The translations under genes and the position numbers were made by a program. A stretch of 32,765 nucleotides of DNA from Planctomycetaceae bacterium. GTDB taxonomy: Bacteria > Planctomycetota > Phycisphaerae > Phycisphaerales > UBA1924. This document shows, piece after piece, positions 7,941 through 15,284 of this stretch. The notes under the pieces were generated by a model. The model did not search any database. It saw nothing but the letters and a program-made list of their open reading frames with translations, and was not told the origin of the DNA. The DNA is taken from NCBI GenBank assembly GCA_021294835.1, contig JAJTDF010000033.1:1-32765 (forward strand), written 5' to 3'. Position 1 is the stretch's first letter; every line of letters begins with the position of its first letter.

Positions 7941-7992
7941 CGAAGCGGGCCGCTTCACCCGCAGCCGGCGACACTCGCCGACCTCAGCCCCA

Positions 7993-8580
7993 TCAGTCGC
8001 CGTCGTGGTGCTCCTCCAAGCGCACCACGCCGGCCAGCCCACCGGCATGCCGGTGTACTGCCGACGCGCCATCTCGGGCATCGGCGAAATCCAGCACCAC
8101 GCACATCCCCGTCTGCAGGGTGATCCGGCCCGGGCCAGCTCCGCCGCTGTGCCCATGCCCATGCGCAGGCTGCCGCAGCTGGTCAATCAGATCCTCAAAC
8201 GTGGGGTTGTGGCCGACGATGGCGACCGAACCGTCGCGCAGAGCGCTCAAGGCTGTGCCGGACATGTCGGCGGGCGGGCGGGTCAGCAGCCCGAGCACGT
8301 CGCGGTGGTCGCAACTGGTGGACAGTTCCGGACGGATCACCACCGGGAGATCCAGCGTGCGTGCGATGATGCCCGCCGTGTTCAGCGCCCGCAGCACCGG
8401 ACTGGCGAGGATCACCGTCGGCGGCGGGCCGGCCTTGAGCCCATCGGCGACGCCGTCCGCCAGCACCTGCCCGAGCCATATCGCCTGCCGCACTCCGCGA
8501 GGGCGGAGCGGACGGGCGAAATCGGTGCCGTCAGGGGAAGTCTGTTCGGCCTTGCCGTGGCGGATGATGTGAAGACGCAT
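7993..8580 (-). CDS. sixA: SixA-like phosphohistidine phosphatase
   Basis: A 195-residue histidine-phosphatase-superfamily protein. The catalytic RHG motif (LHIIRHGKAE) is at residues 4-9. LRPRGVRQA, LASPVLRALNTAGIIA and VAIVGHNPTFEDLI supply the second arginine and second histidine of the fold. This arrangement matches SixA, which removes phosphate from histidine-phosphotransfer proteins; a more general phosphatase role cannot be excluded. The open frame extends to 8694, but the ATG at 8580 places the RHG motif at the standard distance from the N-terminus. It lies 55 nt downstream of coaD on the same strand and could be cotranscribed with it. A His/Gly-rich insertion (PAHGHGHSGGAG) follows the GHNP region. 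Confidence 0.88.
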   Translation of the reverse strand: MRLHIIRHGKAEQTSPDGTDFARPLRPRGVRQAIWLGQVLADGVADGLKAGPPPTVILASPVLRALNTAGIIARTLDLPVVIRPELSTSCDHRDVLGLLTRPPADMSGTALSALRDGSVAIVGHNPTFEDLIDQLRQPAHGHGHSGGAGPGRITLQTGMCVVLDFADARDGASAVHRHAGGLAGVVRLEEHHDGD

Positions 8581-8635
8581 GGGGGAAGACTGTGGGGGAC
8601 GTGGACGGACTGAAGCGTCGGGTGACGACGGACGG

Positions 8636-9265
8636 TTACTCGCCGCCCGCGTCCTTGTCGGCCAGCAGCCGCAGCAGCACCGGGTGCCTGGCATGCTTCT
8701 TGGCCTCCAGCTTGCTGACCACCAGCGGCGGCACCATCTTGTGCAGCGGGCCGGTGTCCTTCCCCATGGCCGTGAGCTGCTTGATCAGCGAACTGCTGGT
8801 GTACGCGAAGCTCTGGCCGGCGACGACGAACGCCGTCTCCAGATCGGCCACCTCGCGGTTGGTGACCGCCTGCTGCACCTCGTTCTGCAAATCCGACAGG
8901 TTGCGGATGCCCCGCAGCAGCACGCTGGCACCGACCTTTCGGGCAAAGTCGACCGTCAGCCCGCTGAACGGTTCCACCCGCACCGGCGCACCGGGCGCCG
9001 CCGCTTCCAACTCGGCCACCAGCGTGCGGAGCATGTCCACCCGCTCACGCGCGGAGAACAGCGACTCCTTGCTGGGGTTGCGGCCTACCCCGACCACCAG
9101 TTCGTCGAACAACCGACGCCCCCGGGCGATCACGTCCAGATGGCCGAATGTCACCGGATCGAACGACCCGGCGAACACGGCCCGGTGCAGCCGTACGGTC
9201 GAGCCGCCTGCGTTGGCCGCTGAGGCGGCGCCGGAGTTGGGGGCCGTGGGGTGAGCGCTGGCCAT
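8636..9265 (-). CDS. coaD: Phosphopantetheine adenylyltransferase
   Basis: Catalyses the fourth step of coenzyme A synthesis, joining ATP and 4'-phosphopantetheine to give dephospho-CoA. The nucleotidyltransferase signature is GSFDPVTFGHLDVI (about residues 33-46, with the TxGH motif). It is followed by VGVGRNPSKESLFSARERVDML, VRVEPFSGLTVDFARKVGA, LLRGIRNLSDLQNEVQQA and the C-terminal YTSSSLIKQL motif. At 209 residues it is longer than the typical 160, mostly from an Ala/Ser-rich N-terminal extension of about 27 residues. The ATG at 9265 is chosen because it has a GGAG site upstream; the frame is open to 9328. sixA follows on the same strand. Confidence 0.95.
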   Translation of the reverse strand: MASAHPTAPNSGAASAANAGGSTVRLHRAVFAGSFDPVTFGHLDVIARGRRLFDELVVGVGRNPSKESLFSARERVDMLRTLVAELEAAAPGAPVRVEPFSGLTVDFARKVGASVLLRGIRNLSDLQNEVQQAVTNREVADLETAFVVAGQSFAYTSSSLIKQLTAMGKDTGPLHKMVPPLVVSKLEAKKHARHPVLLRLLADKDAGGE

Positions 9266-9601
9266 GGCTGCTCCGTTCTCGCCCCCTGCAGGTGCGACTT
9301 TCCAGGAACCGGACCTGGCGGAGCGCATTGGGGGGTGGCAGCGGCCGGAACCAGGGTTCCGCCGCGCGCACGGCGAGTTTATCGGTCAACCGCCACCCAG
9401 GCGCAGCCGACGGACCCCTTGCCCAGATTGCCGCGCCGTGCCCGGCGGTACATCCCACCGCTGCAGCACTCCACCTGCGAGCTGCTCGCTGGCCGCCGGC
9501 GACCGTCTATTGCACCTTGTTCCCATCGGACGGCCACGTCCGGGCCCAGCCGCTCCAAGCGACCGGCCGACCCGGATGACAGCCGCTAAGCCCCTGCGAA
9601 T

Positions 9602-9645
9602 GCCCCGCGCCGGATATGCCTCCCCGGCGCGGGGCTGTTTGTTTT
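9602..9645 (+). terminator. Strong plus-strand intrinsic terminator with no obvious upstream gene
   Basis: A perfect 12-bp stem, GCCCCGCGCCGG (9602-9613) with CCGGCGCGGGGC (9624-9635), around a 10-nt loop, then TGTTTGTTTT. Only the plus strand has the T-rich tail. No plus-strand gene is recognised in the preceding kilobase, so it may end an uncharacterised small or antisense RNA. Confidence 0.7.
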
Positions 9646-9652
9646 GCACCCG

Positions 9653-9688
9653 CCCCCCCCCGCCGCCCCCTGCCGCCCCCGCACCCCC
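9653..9688 (-). other. Putative G-quadruplex just downstream of the AhpD-like gene
   Basis: The minus strand carries four long G runs: 5 (9688-9684), 5 (9680-9676), 5 (9670-9666) and 9 (9661-9653), separated by 3, 5 and 4 nt. This is an excellent quadruplex-forming pattern. It starts 34 nt after the AhpD-like stop codon, so it would lie in that mRNA's 3' region. Confidence 0.6.
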
Positions 9689-9721
9689 GCTGCCGAGCCT
9701 TCGCCCGGCCCCCCGGGCCGA

Positions 9722-10252
9722 TCAGATCGCCGGCGCCGGCGGGAAGTCCGAGACCGTCTCGTTGACATGGTTGAAGTAGTTGGTGAACACCGCCAGCGCA
9801 TAGGTGGCGACGGCCTCGGCCACATGCCCGTCGGAGTAGCCGGCGGCCTTGAAGGCCGCGATGTCGGCGGCGGAGACATACCCCCGCTTCTCGTGCAGCG
9901 CCAGGGCGAAGTGGGCCACGGCGTTGAGCTTGGCGTCGGCCAGCGTGCCCCGGCGGGCCTCGATGGTCTGCCCCTCGGTCATCCCGCTCATCTTGCCGAT
10001 GGCGGTGTGCGCCGCGACGCAGTAGCCGCAGCCGTTGGCCTCGCCGATGGCAAGTTGAATGACCTCGCGCTCCTTGGCCGACAGTCCGGCCTCGTTGAGC
10101 GCGCCGGCCATCCCCAGATACACCTCAAGGGCCGCCGGGGAGTTGGCCAGCGCCTTGAAGATGTTGAAGTGCTTGCCCTTCAGCGGACCTTCGAAGATCT
10201 CCTTGACCTTGCCGGACGCGTGGGCGGGATCGACGGTGTTCAGACGGGGCAT
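9722..10252 (-). CDS. AhpD-like / carboxymuconolactone decarboxylase family protein
   Basis: A 176-residue all-helical protein of the AhpD/CMD superfamily. The redox-active CxxC and its partner histidine are intact (NGCGYCVAAH; C75, C78, H82), preceded by GLSAKEREVIQLAIGEA. LADAKLNAVAHFALALHEKRG and the C-terminal FTNYFNHVNETVSDFP also fit the CMD family of alkylhydroperoxidase-like proteins. Members act as thiol-dependent peroxidases or peroxidase partners; the substrate cannot be predicted. The start is firm, with an AGGAG ribosome site 6 nt before the ATG. It is apparently monocistronic, with 300 nt upstream and 456 nt downstream before the next gene. A G-quadruplex-like sequence follows the stop codon. 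Confidence 0.93.
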   Translation of the reverse strand: MPRLNTVDPAHASGKVKEIFEGPLKGKHFNIFKALANSPAALEVYLGMAGALNEAGLSAKEREVIQLAIGEANGCGYCVAAHTAIGKMSGMTEGQTIEARRGTLADAKLNAVAHFALALHEKRGYVSAADIAAFKAAGYSDGHVAEAVATYALAVFTNYFNHVNETVSDFPPAPAI

Positions 10253-10552
10253 GGCGTGCTCCTGTTTGGGCTTTGGGAACCATCCGGCCCGGGCTTGTCG
10301 ACGAACGACGCACCCGCCCGGATCGCAATCGGGCCCGGCGGTACTTCACCGGCCCTCCATTGTTAGGGCTCGCCCGTCGAGTCGCTCGGCACGCGGCGGC
10401 CCACCGCCTGCTTGGAGGCGCCGGAGGGCCGCTCGGTTCCCAATTCACCGGCAATCCGGCTGCGGCGACGCTCAGGCGGGTCCGGGCGGGCAACGATCCG
10501 GCCCCGTCCGGTGAGCGCCGCGAGCCCCGCCGAGCGGGAACCGAGGGCACCG
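10253..10552. other. 300-nt divergent intergenic region (AhpD-like / GT4)
   Basis: This region must hold promoters for the minus-strand AhpD-like gene and the plus-strand glycosyltransferase. No convincing promoter pair, hairpin or small gene is visible. The glycosyltransferase frame is open back to 10412, but that upstream part has no conserved content. Confidence 0.4.
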
Positions 10553-11821
10553 ATGCGTCTTGCACTCTTCACCGACACACTGGCCGACGTCAACGGGGTG
10601 TCGCGATTCCTGCAGGACATGGCCCGCTGCGCCACCCGCGCCGGCTGCACGCTGCGCATCTTCACCGCCTCCCGCCGCCCGTTGCCCGCCGTGGGTGATG
10701 TGGTCAATCTGCCCCGCCGCTGGGCCATGGCCATGCCGGCCTATCCCGAGCTCGATCTCGTCTGGCCTGATGCCGTCGCCGCCGAGCACGCCTTGAACGA
10801 CTTCGCTCCCGATGCGGTGCACGTCTCCACGCCTGGCCCGGTGGGGCTGCTGGGGCGGCGGCTGGCGCTGCGACGCAAACGCCGCCAAGGCCCCGCCTCG
10901 GTGCTGCTGGCCGGAACCTATCACACAGACTTTCCCGCCTACGCGCGAGACATCCTCGGCGATGAGGGGCTGGCCGGCCTGGCCATCGTGCTCGCCCGCC
11001 GCTTCTACGCCCCGTTTGACCGTCTGCTGGTGCGTTCGGCCGCCACCGCCCGCTCGCTGCTGGCCTCCGGCGTACTCGCCCCGCCCCACTCCCCGCCGCC
11101 GGCCCCCGCCCGGCAGCCGTCCGATGATGACGCCTGCGCCCCCTCCGCCTGCAGCCGCCTGGGCCTCATCGCCGCCGGAGTGGACCACTCCCGCTTCTCG
11201 CCCGCCTTCGCCGACCCTTCCATCTGGAAGCGCCTGCTTCCCCACGCCCCCGCCCACGAGAAGCGGCTGCTGTATGTGGGCCGCGTGAGCCGCGAGAAGA
11301 ACACCCGGCTGCTGGCGCCGATCTGGCGTCACCTCCGCACCGCCGGCGACGGAGCCCGACTGGTCATCGTCGGCGACGGTCCGGCGGCGGGCGAACTGCG
11401 TGCCGCCCTCGGCGAGGACGGCGTAAGTTTCCTCGGCCCGCGCTTCGGCGCAGAACTGGCCGCCCTCTACGCCTCCGCCGACGTGCTGCTGTTCCCCTCC
11501 CGCACCGACACCCTCGGCCAGGTGGTGCTCGAGGCCCAGGCCAGCGGGCTGCCGGCGATGGTCAGCACCGAGGGCGGCCCCGCCGGGGTGATCCGCGACC
11601 AGCGCCACCCGCGCCCCACCGGCCTGGCCCTGCCGGCCGGCAGCGACGCCGACGCCCGGCACTGGGCCGCCGCCGCCGCGGCGCTGCTGGCCGACGAGCC
11701 CCGACGCGCCGCCATGGCCGCCGCCGCCGCCGAGCACATGGCCGACCGCTCGATCATGGCCAGCTTCCAGAGCCTGTGGAGCCTCCACCAGCGCGGGCTT
11801 GAACGCCTGCGGCAGGCCTGA
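10553..11821 (+). CDS. GT4-family glycosyltransferase
   Basis: A 422-residue GT-B fold retaining glycosyltransferase. The N-terminal domain has LFTDTLADVNGVSRFL (residues 5-20), STPGPVGLLGRRLA and GTYHTDFPAYARD. The C-terminal nucleotide-sugar domain has LLYVGRVSREKN (239-250), LVIVGDGPAAGELRAAL and FPSRTDTLGQVVLEAQASG. The last is the EX7E-like motif, with Asp319 in the first acidic position and Glu327 in the second. The TDTLG form is shared with lipid- and mannan-directed GT4 enzymes (SQD2-like, mannosyltransferase-like), so a glycolipid or envelope-glycan role is likely, but the sugar is unknown. The ATG at 10553 has GAGGG upstream and begins exactly at homology. A Pro-rich insertion lies at residues 177-200. 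Confidence 0.92.
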   Translation: MRLALFTDTLADVNGVSRFLQDMARCATRAGCTLRIFTASRRPLPAVGDVVNLPRRWAMAMPAYPELDLVWPDAVAAEHALNDFAPDAVHVSTPGPVGLLGRRLALRRKRRQGPASVLLAGTYHTDFPAYARDILGDEGLAGLAIVLARRFYAPFDRLLVRSAATARSLLASGVLAPPHSPPPAPARQPSDDDACAPSACSRLGLIAAGVDHSRFSPAFADPSIWKRLLPHAPAHEKRLLYVGRVSREKNTRLLAPIWRHLRTAGDGARLVIVGDGPAAGELRAALGEDGVSFLGPRFGAELAALYASADVLLFPSRTDTLGQVVLEAQASGLPAMVSTEGGPAGVIRDQRHPRPTGLALPAGSDADARHWAAAAAALLADEPRRAAMAAAAAEHMADRSIMASFQSLWSLHQRGLERLRQA

Positions 11822-12106
11822 ACGCTCCTCACCGCTCACAAGGGGCAACACCCCAAACCCACACATCTTCCGACCCAGCATGGCGCAAGCCCTGCGCTCA
11901 GGCCGGCGGCGCATCCCGCGCATGCCGCCCAAAGCGTGACCAGCCCATGGGGTAGCCCGCCCAAAGCACAGGCACGATGCACCCATGGCCGATCCGCAAG
12001 CCGAGTGAACACGCCGCGTAGGGCACGGACAGCCCGACGCACCCGCCGGACCAGCGCCCCCACGGCGCGACTTTCGCCCGGCCAACGCAGACCGATGGAG
12101 CGACCC

Positions 12107-12514
12107 GTGAGCCGACTTCGCCTTGCCCAGCCTCCCGCCAGCGAGATCGAAGCCCAGCCGCCGATGCGCAGTCTGGCCTCGGTTCGCGATCCGATGAAGT
12201 TCGACCGCCGCCGCTTTGCGCGTCGCGCCGTCGAGCACACCATCCGCGTCGCCTTCGCCACCGACGACGGCCGCCGGGGCATGATGGGCATCGCCGTCAC
12301 CGACCGCTCCGTCCACGGCCTGGGCGGTCTGTGCGACACCCCGCTGCCCGTCGGCACGCAGCTGGCCCTGTGCCCGGTCGGCGTTCCGGTGCCCGTGCAG
12401 TCCGCCGTGGTGGTGCGCTGCACCGCTGAAGATGGCCGCTACCGCGTCGGCGTTCGCGTCGTCGGCGGCGAGGCCGGCGGCTCCGCATCAGGCGGAAGCA
12501 AACTGCCAGCGTGA
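12107..12514 (+). CDS. PilZ-like domain protein
   Basis: A small cytoplasmic protein (about 135 residues) with a PilZ-like beta-barrel pattern. FDRRRFARRAVEHTIRVAF supplies the arginine-rich RxxxR element, DRSVHGLGGL resembles the (D/N)xSxxG element, and YRVGVRVVGGE is the closing strand. PilZ proteins usually bind cyclic di-GMP; here the second motif is degenerate, so ligand binding is uncertain. The open frame extends to 11936. GTG at 12107 has a GGAG ribosome site 6 nt upstream; the ATG at 12095, which overlaps that site, is the alternative, and homology only begins near the ATG at 12194. Its last 27 nt overlap the end of the convergent HIT gene. Confidence 0.65.
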   Translation: MSRLRLAQPPASEIEAQPPMRSLASVRDPMKFDRRRFARRAVEHTIRVAFATDDGRRGMMGIAVTDRSVHGLGGLCDTPLPVGTQLALCPVGVPVPVQSAVVVRCTAEDGRYRVGVRVVGGEAGGSASGGSKLPA

Positions 12515-13177
12515 GGCGATGCCCGGCCAGGCCGCACGCATCCGTCCGGCCATCGCTTCCAGCGAGGCGGGAATCACCCGCACACGCCCCACCGTGGTCA
12601 TGAAATTCACATCCCCGCCCCACCTGGGCACCACGTGCACGTGCAGGTGCGAGGGCACCCCCGCGCCCGCCGCACGCCCCTGATTCACCCCGATGTTCAC
12701 CCCCTGCGGGTTCAGCGTCGTCTCCAGCAGGTCGCACGCCGCGTCGGTCAGCTGCCACAGCGCCGCCCGCTGGGCGGCCGAGTAGTCCAGCAACCGGGGG
12801 CGAGGCTCGCCCAGCGCCACCAGCAGATGCCCGTTGGAATACGGATACGCGTTGAGCAGAATCATGCCCAGACCGGTCCGCACCACCACGTGGTTGCGAA
12901 CGTCGTCCTGCGGGCTCTGCCAGTAGTCCAGCAGGAATGACGGCGGATCGGACACCGGATGGGCAGACGCGCAGGCAGACGGCGGGACAGGTTGGGCCGC
13001 CTGAGCCTTGTCGGCCTCCACCGTGCTCTCGAGGTATTCCAGCCGCCAGGGCGCAAACAGCGGCCGCTCGCCGTCACCAACCGGGGCCGGCTGTGACGGC
13101 TGGGCGGTCTGTGACGATGGCGCCGGTGCGGGGGCTGCGGACGAGTCGGATTGCGGACCGGAAGTTGACTTGGACAT
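12488..13177 (-). CDS. HIT-family nucleotide hydrolase/phosphorylase
   Basis: A 229-residue histidine-triad protein. The active-site motif HLHVHVVPRWGGDVNF is at residues 177-192, preceded by the HIT core (MILLNAYPYSNGHLLVALGE, 105-124) and GVNIGVNQGRAAGAG. LFAPWRLEYLES near residue 40 and the PRWGGDVNFM ending resemble Ap4A phosphorylase-like HIT proteins, so dinucleoside polyphosphate turnover is likely. The first 37 residues are Ser/Pro/Ala-rich and probably disordered, and a second variable insertion lies at residues 55-80. No strong ribosome site precedes the ATG at 13177. The 3' end overlaps the convergent PilZ-like gene by 27 nt. Confidence 0.92.
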   Translation of the reverse strand: MSKSTSGPQSDSSAAPAPAPSSQTAQPSQPAPVGDGERPLFAPWRLEYLESTVEADKAQAAQPVPPSACASAHPVSDPPSFLLDYWQSPQDDVRNHVVVRTGLGMILLNAYPYSNGHLLVALGEPRPRLLDYSAAQRAALWQLTDAACDLLETTLNPQGVNIGVNQGRAAGAGVPSHLHVHVVPRWGGDVNFMTTVGRVRVIPASLEAMAGRMRAAWPGIASRWQFASA

Positions 13178-13329
13178 GGTCTGTCGCTGGGGAGGAATTG
13201 TGCGAAGGTCGATGGTAGAGAGGGGCGAACGCCCGATCGGAGCGGCCCCGGACCGCCCGGACTGGATCGTTCGCCGACCGTCCGCAGCGGCCCGGGCCGC
13301 CGAACCGCCGGGCAGATGGAGCGACCGCG

Positions 13330-13920
13330 ATGAACGTGCTGGACATCATGACGCCCGACGCGGTGACGGTGGGTATGGACGACTCGCTGGAGACCGTCCG
13401 TGCCATTTTCAACTCGCACCGCTTCCACCACCTGCTGGTCATCGATCAGGGCCGCTGCGTCGGCGTCATCAGCGATCGCGATCTGCTGCGCAACCTCTCG
13501 CCGTTCGTGGGCACCAAGTCCGAACGCACCCAGGACGCCTGGAGCCTGCAACGCAAGGTCCACCAGATCATGACCCGCGCCGTGGTCGCCGTGCGCGTCG
13601 ACACCCCCATCCGCGACTGCATGGCCCTGCTGCTGCGGCACGGCATCAGCTGCCTCCCCGTGCTGGATGACAGGCACCGCCCGCTGGGCATCGTCACCTG
13701 GCATGACCTGCTGGCCTACGCGATGCGCTGCGGCATCGAACCCGGCTGCACCGTCGGCCATGGCCCGCACGGACCCGGCGTCAGCCCCGCCCACCCCGGT
13801 GCGTCACCCCCCGGCGTGAACCTTGGCGACGCCACTGCGCTGCCCGGCACGCCGACGCCCCGCCCCGGCAACGGCCCGCCCGAAAGCGACGGTCCGCGTC
13901 TCCGCCTGGTCAACGGCTGA
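13330..13920 (+). CDS. Tandem CBS-domain protein
   Basis: A 196-residue cytoplasmic protein made of two CBS motifs. CBS1 is VLDIMTPDAVTVGMDDSLE to VIDQGRCVGVISDRDLLR (residues 3-58). CBS2 is VHQIMTRAVVAVRVDTPIRD to VLDDRHRPLGIVTWHDLLAY (about 76-135). Such pairs form a Bateman module that binds adenine nucleotides and regulates a partner; no catalytic domain is fused. The C-terminal 60 residues are Gly/Pro-rich and likely disordered. The ATG at 13330 has a GGAG site 8 nt upstream. It is flanked by the divergent HIT gene and the convergent metallopeptidase gene (20-nt gap), so it is probably transcribed alone. Confidence 0.92.
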   Translation: MNVLDIMTPDAVTVGMDDSLETVRAIFNSHRFHHLLVIDQGRCVGVISDRDLLRNLSPFVGTKSERTQDAWSLQRKVHQIMTRAVVAVRVDTPIRDCMALLLRHGISCLPVLDDRHRPLGIVTWHDLLAYAMRCGIEPGCTVGHGPHGPGVSPAHPGASPPGVNLGDATALPGTPTPRPGNGPPESDGPRLRLVNG

Positions 13921-13940
13921 ACGCCCTCTGCGGCGTCCGC

Positions 13941-15227
13941 TCAACTGCGAACCGCGAACGTCTCCGGCAGCGACATGCCCAGCACATAGCCCTTCTCGGC
14001 AAGCAGCTTGTCCAGCCGTCGGGAGAAGCTGCTGTCCTGCTGCTCCGGCGGGGCCGAGGCCAGATCCACCAGAAGGTCCACCAGCCCGAGGTAATCGCCG
14101 GTATGAATGAACTCCGGGGCGCAGCGGGGCGGGCCGAGGACCGACGCGTCGTACGTGCCCGCCTGCATGGCCGCCAGATGCGGCATGTTGTGGTAGTTGC
14201 CCAGCGGCAGGCACAGGCACGTCGCCTCGTAACCATAATGACAGAACACCGACGCCTCGCATGCGCCGCCGGCCATCAGCTTCCGCTGCCAGGGCCGGCG
14301 AATCACGCCGGCGTTCGTCTCCGTCGCCCGGGGCTGCGCCGGCCCGCCGAACAGCGCCTCAGCACGCTCGCCGCACGCCGCCGTCAGCCACGGCGTGAAC
14401 ACGCTGATGCGGTCCCCCACGCGCACGATCGGTCCCCCGCCGATCGGCGAATCCTCGAACGAGCGGCTGTTCTCCAGCGCAATCACCCGCGCTCCGCGCT
14501 GGATCGTCCCCAGCCGGCACGCCGCGATCGCCCCCAGAAACCCGATCTCCTCGGCCCTCGTGAACAGCAGCCGCACGTCCCCCACGCTTTGCCCTTCACG
14601 ACGCCGCTGGACAATCTCCCCCATCATCGCCAGCGCCGCCGCCACGGCCGACTGGTCATCGCACCCCGGCGCGTGCAGCAGCCCCTGCTGGTCGATGTGC
14701 GAGGCCGGCAGATCCCACGTACCGATGTCCAGGTACGAAACCTCGGCCGAGGCCCGCGGGTCCATCTCCGCCAGATAGTGGTCCCCCGCGCCGCTGCCGC
14801 TGGGCAACTTCTCCTTCACCGTCGCCTTCAGCCGCTCGCCCACGCGGGTGTGGATGATGATCGGCGCGTCTTTGAAGAACGGCTCCATCACCCCGCCCCG
14901 GAACGAGAGTTCCACCACGCCCGGCGCCACAATCCGTTCGACCACGAACGCCGGGTGATCCATGTGAGCCGTCACGTACAGCGGCAGCCCGGCATGCACG
15001 CTCGAAACGTCGCCCGAACGGCGCGAACGCTGCGGCGGGGCCGTCGGCGGGACCGAGAACGACACCACCAGATTCCCCACCTGATCGCGCGTGAGCACCA
15101 GCTCCTGCCGATCCGACACCCAGTTTTCGATGAAATTCACCATCCCCTGCTCGCGTCCGGACGCGGTGGGAATGTTGGTCACATCGGTGAGCAGCCGGAG
15201 GCGTTCGGCGCGCTGGGCGTTGGTCAT
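13941..15227 (-). CDS. M42-like zinc aminopeptidase
   Basis: A 428-residue dinuclear-zinc peptidase of the M42/M28/M20 clan. Candidate ligands and catalytic residues appear in order: TAHMDHPAF (H88, D90), HAPGCDDQSAVAAAL (D190, D191), RAEEIGFLGA (E226, E227), IALENSR (E252) and PEFIHTGDYLGLV near the C-terminus. The order matches M42 glutamyl-aminopeptidase-like enzymes, although HMDHP rather than HMDEIG follows the first ligand. It is expected to trim peptides in the cytoplasm. A Pro/Arg-rich insertion lies at residues 60-78. The frame is open to 16610, but everything upstream of the ATG at 15227 is antisense to serA. It is divergent from serA across a 57-nt gap, and no clear ribosome site precedes the ATG. 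Confidence 0.9.
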   Translation of the reverse strand: MTNAQRAERLRLLTDVTNIPTASGREQGMVNFIENWVSDRQELVLTRDQVGNLVVSFSVPPTAPPQRSRRSGDVSSVHAGLPLYVTAHMDHPAFVVERIVAPGVVELSFRGGVMEPFFKDAPIIIHTRVGERLKATVKEKLPSGSGAGDHYLAEMDPRASAEVSYLDIGTWDLPASHIDQQGLLHAPGCDDQSAVAAALAMMGEIVQRRREGQSVGDVRLLFTRAEEIGFLGAIAACRLGTIQRGARVIALENSRSFEDSPIGGGPIVRVGDRISVFTPWLTAACGERAEALFGGPAQPRATETNAGVIRRPWQRKLMAGGACEASVFCHYGYEATCLCLPLGNYHNMPHLAAMQAGTYDASVLGPPRCAPEFIHTGDYLGLVDLLVDLASAPPEQQDSSFSRRLDKLLAEKGYVLGMSLPETFAVRS

Positions 15228-15269
15228 GAACAACGGTAGGGGAGAGAGACGATCTACCCTCCACCCCCT

Positions 15270-15275
15270 TACTTT
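15270..15275 (+). promoter_or_regulatory. Possible -10 element giving a leaderless serA mRNA
   Basis: TACTTT lies 9 nt before the serA ATG, which has no ribosome site. Transcription would begin within a few bases of the start codon. No matching -35 hexamer is evident, so support is weak. Confidence 0.25.
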
Positions 15276-15284
15276 GGGCACTCT

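Larger units (their letters stand above)
9266..9721. other. 456-nt intergenic region between coaD and the AhpD-like gene
   Basis: No convincing coding sequence is seen. It contains a near-perfect inverted repeat at 9341-9363 (GGAACC, AG, GGTTCC core with one bulge), a 12-bp terminator-type hairpin at 9602-9645 and a C-rich tract at 9653-9688. Open frames here on the plus strand are Arg/Pro-rich and look like noise. The coaD promoter must lie here, but no clear -35/-10 pair is visible. No tRNA, SRP, RNase P or tmRNA signature was recognised. Confidence 0.5.

Noticed and set aside
7774-8613. 279-codon plus-strand frame opposite sixA
   Set aside because: The minus strand encodes RHG and GHNP phosphatase motifs; the plus frame has no recognisable content.
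9341-9363. Possible tRNA T-arm (GGTTCC)
   Set aside because: No acceptor stem, anticodon arm or GGTTCNANNCC loop could be fitted around it.
9264-9779. Plus-strand frames in the coaD/AhpD-like gap
   Set aside because: Arg/Pro-rich, no ribosome site, and they run through the terminator and into the antisense of the AhpD-like gene.
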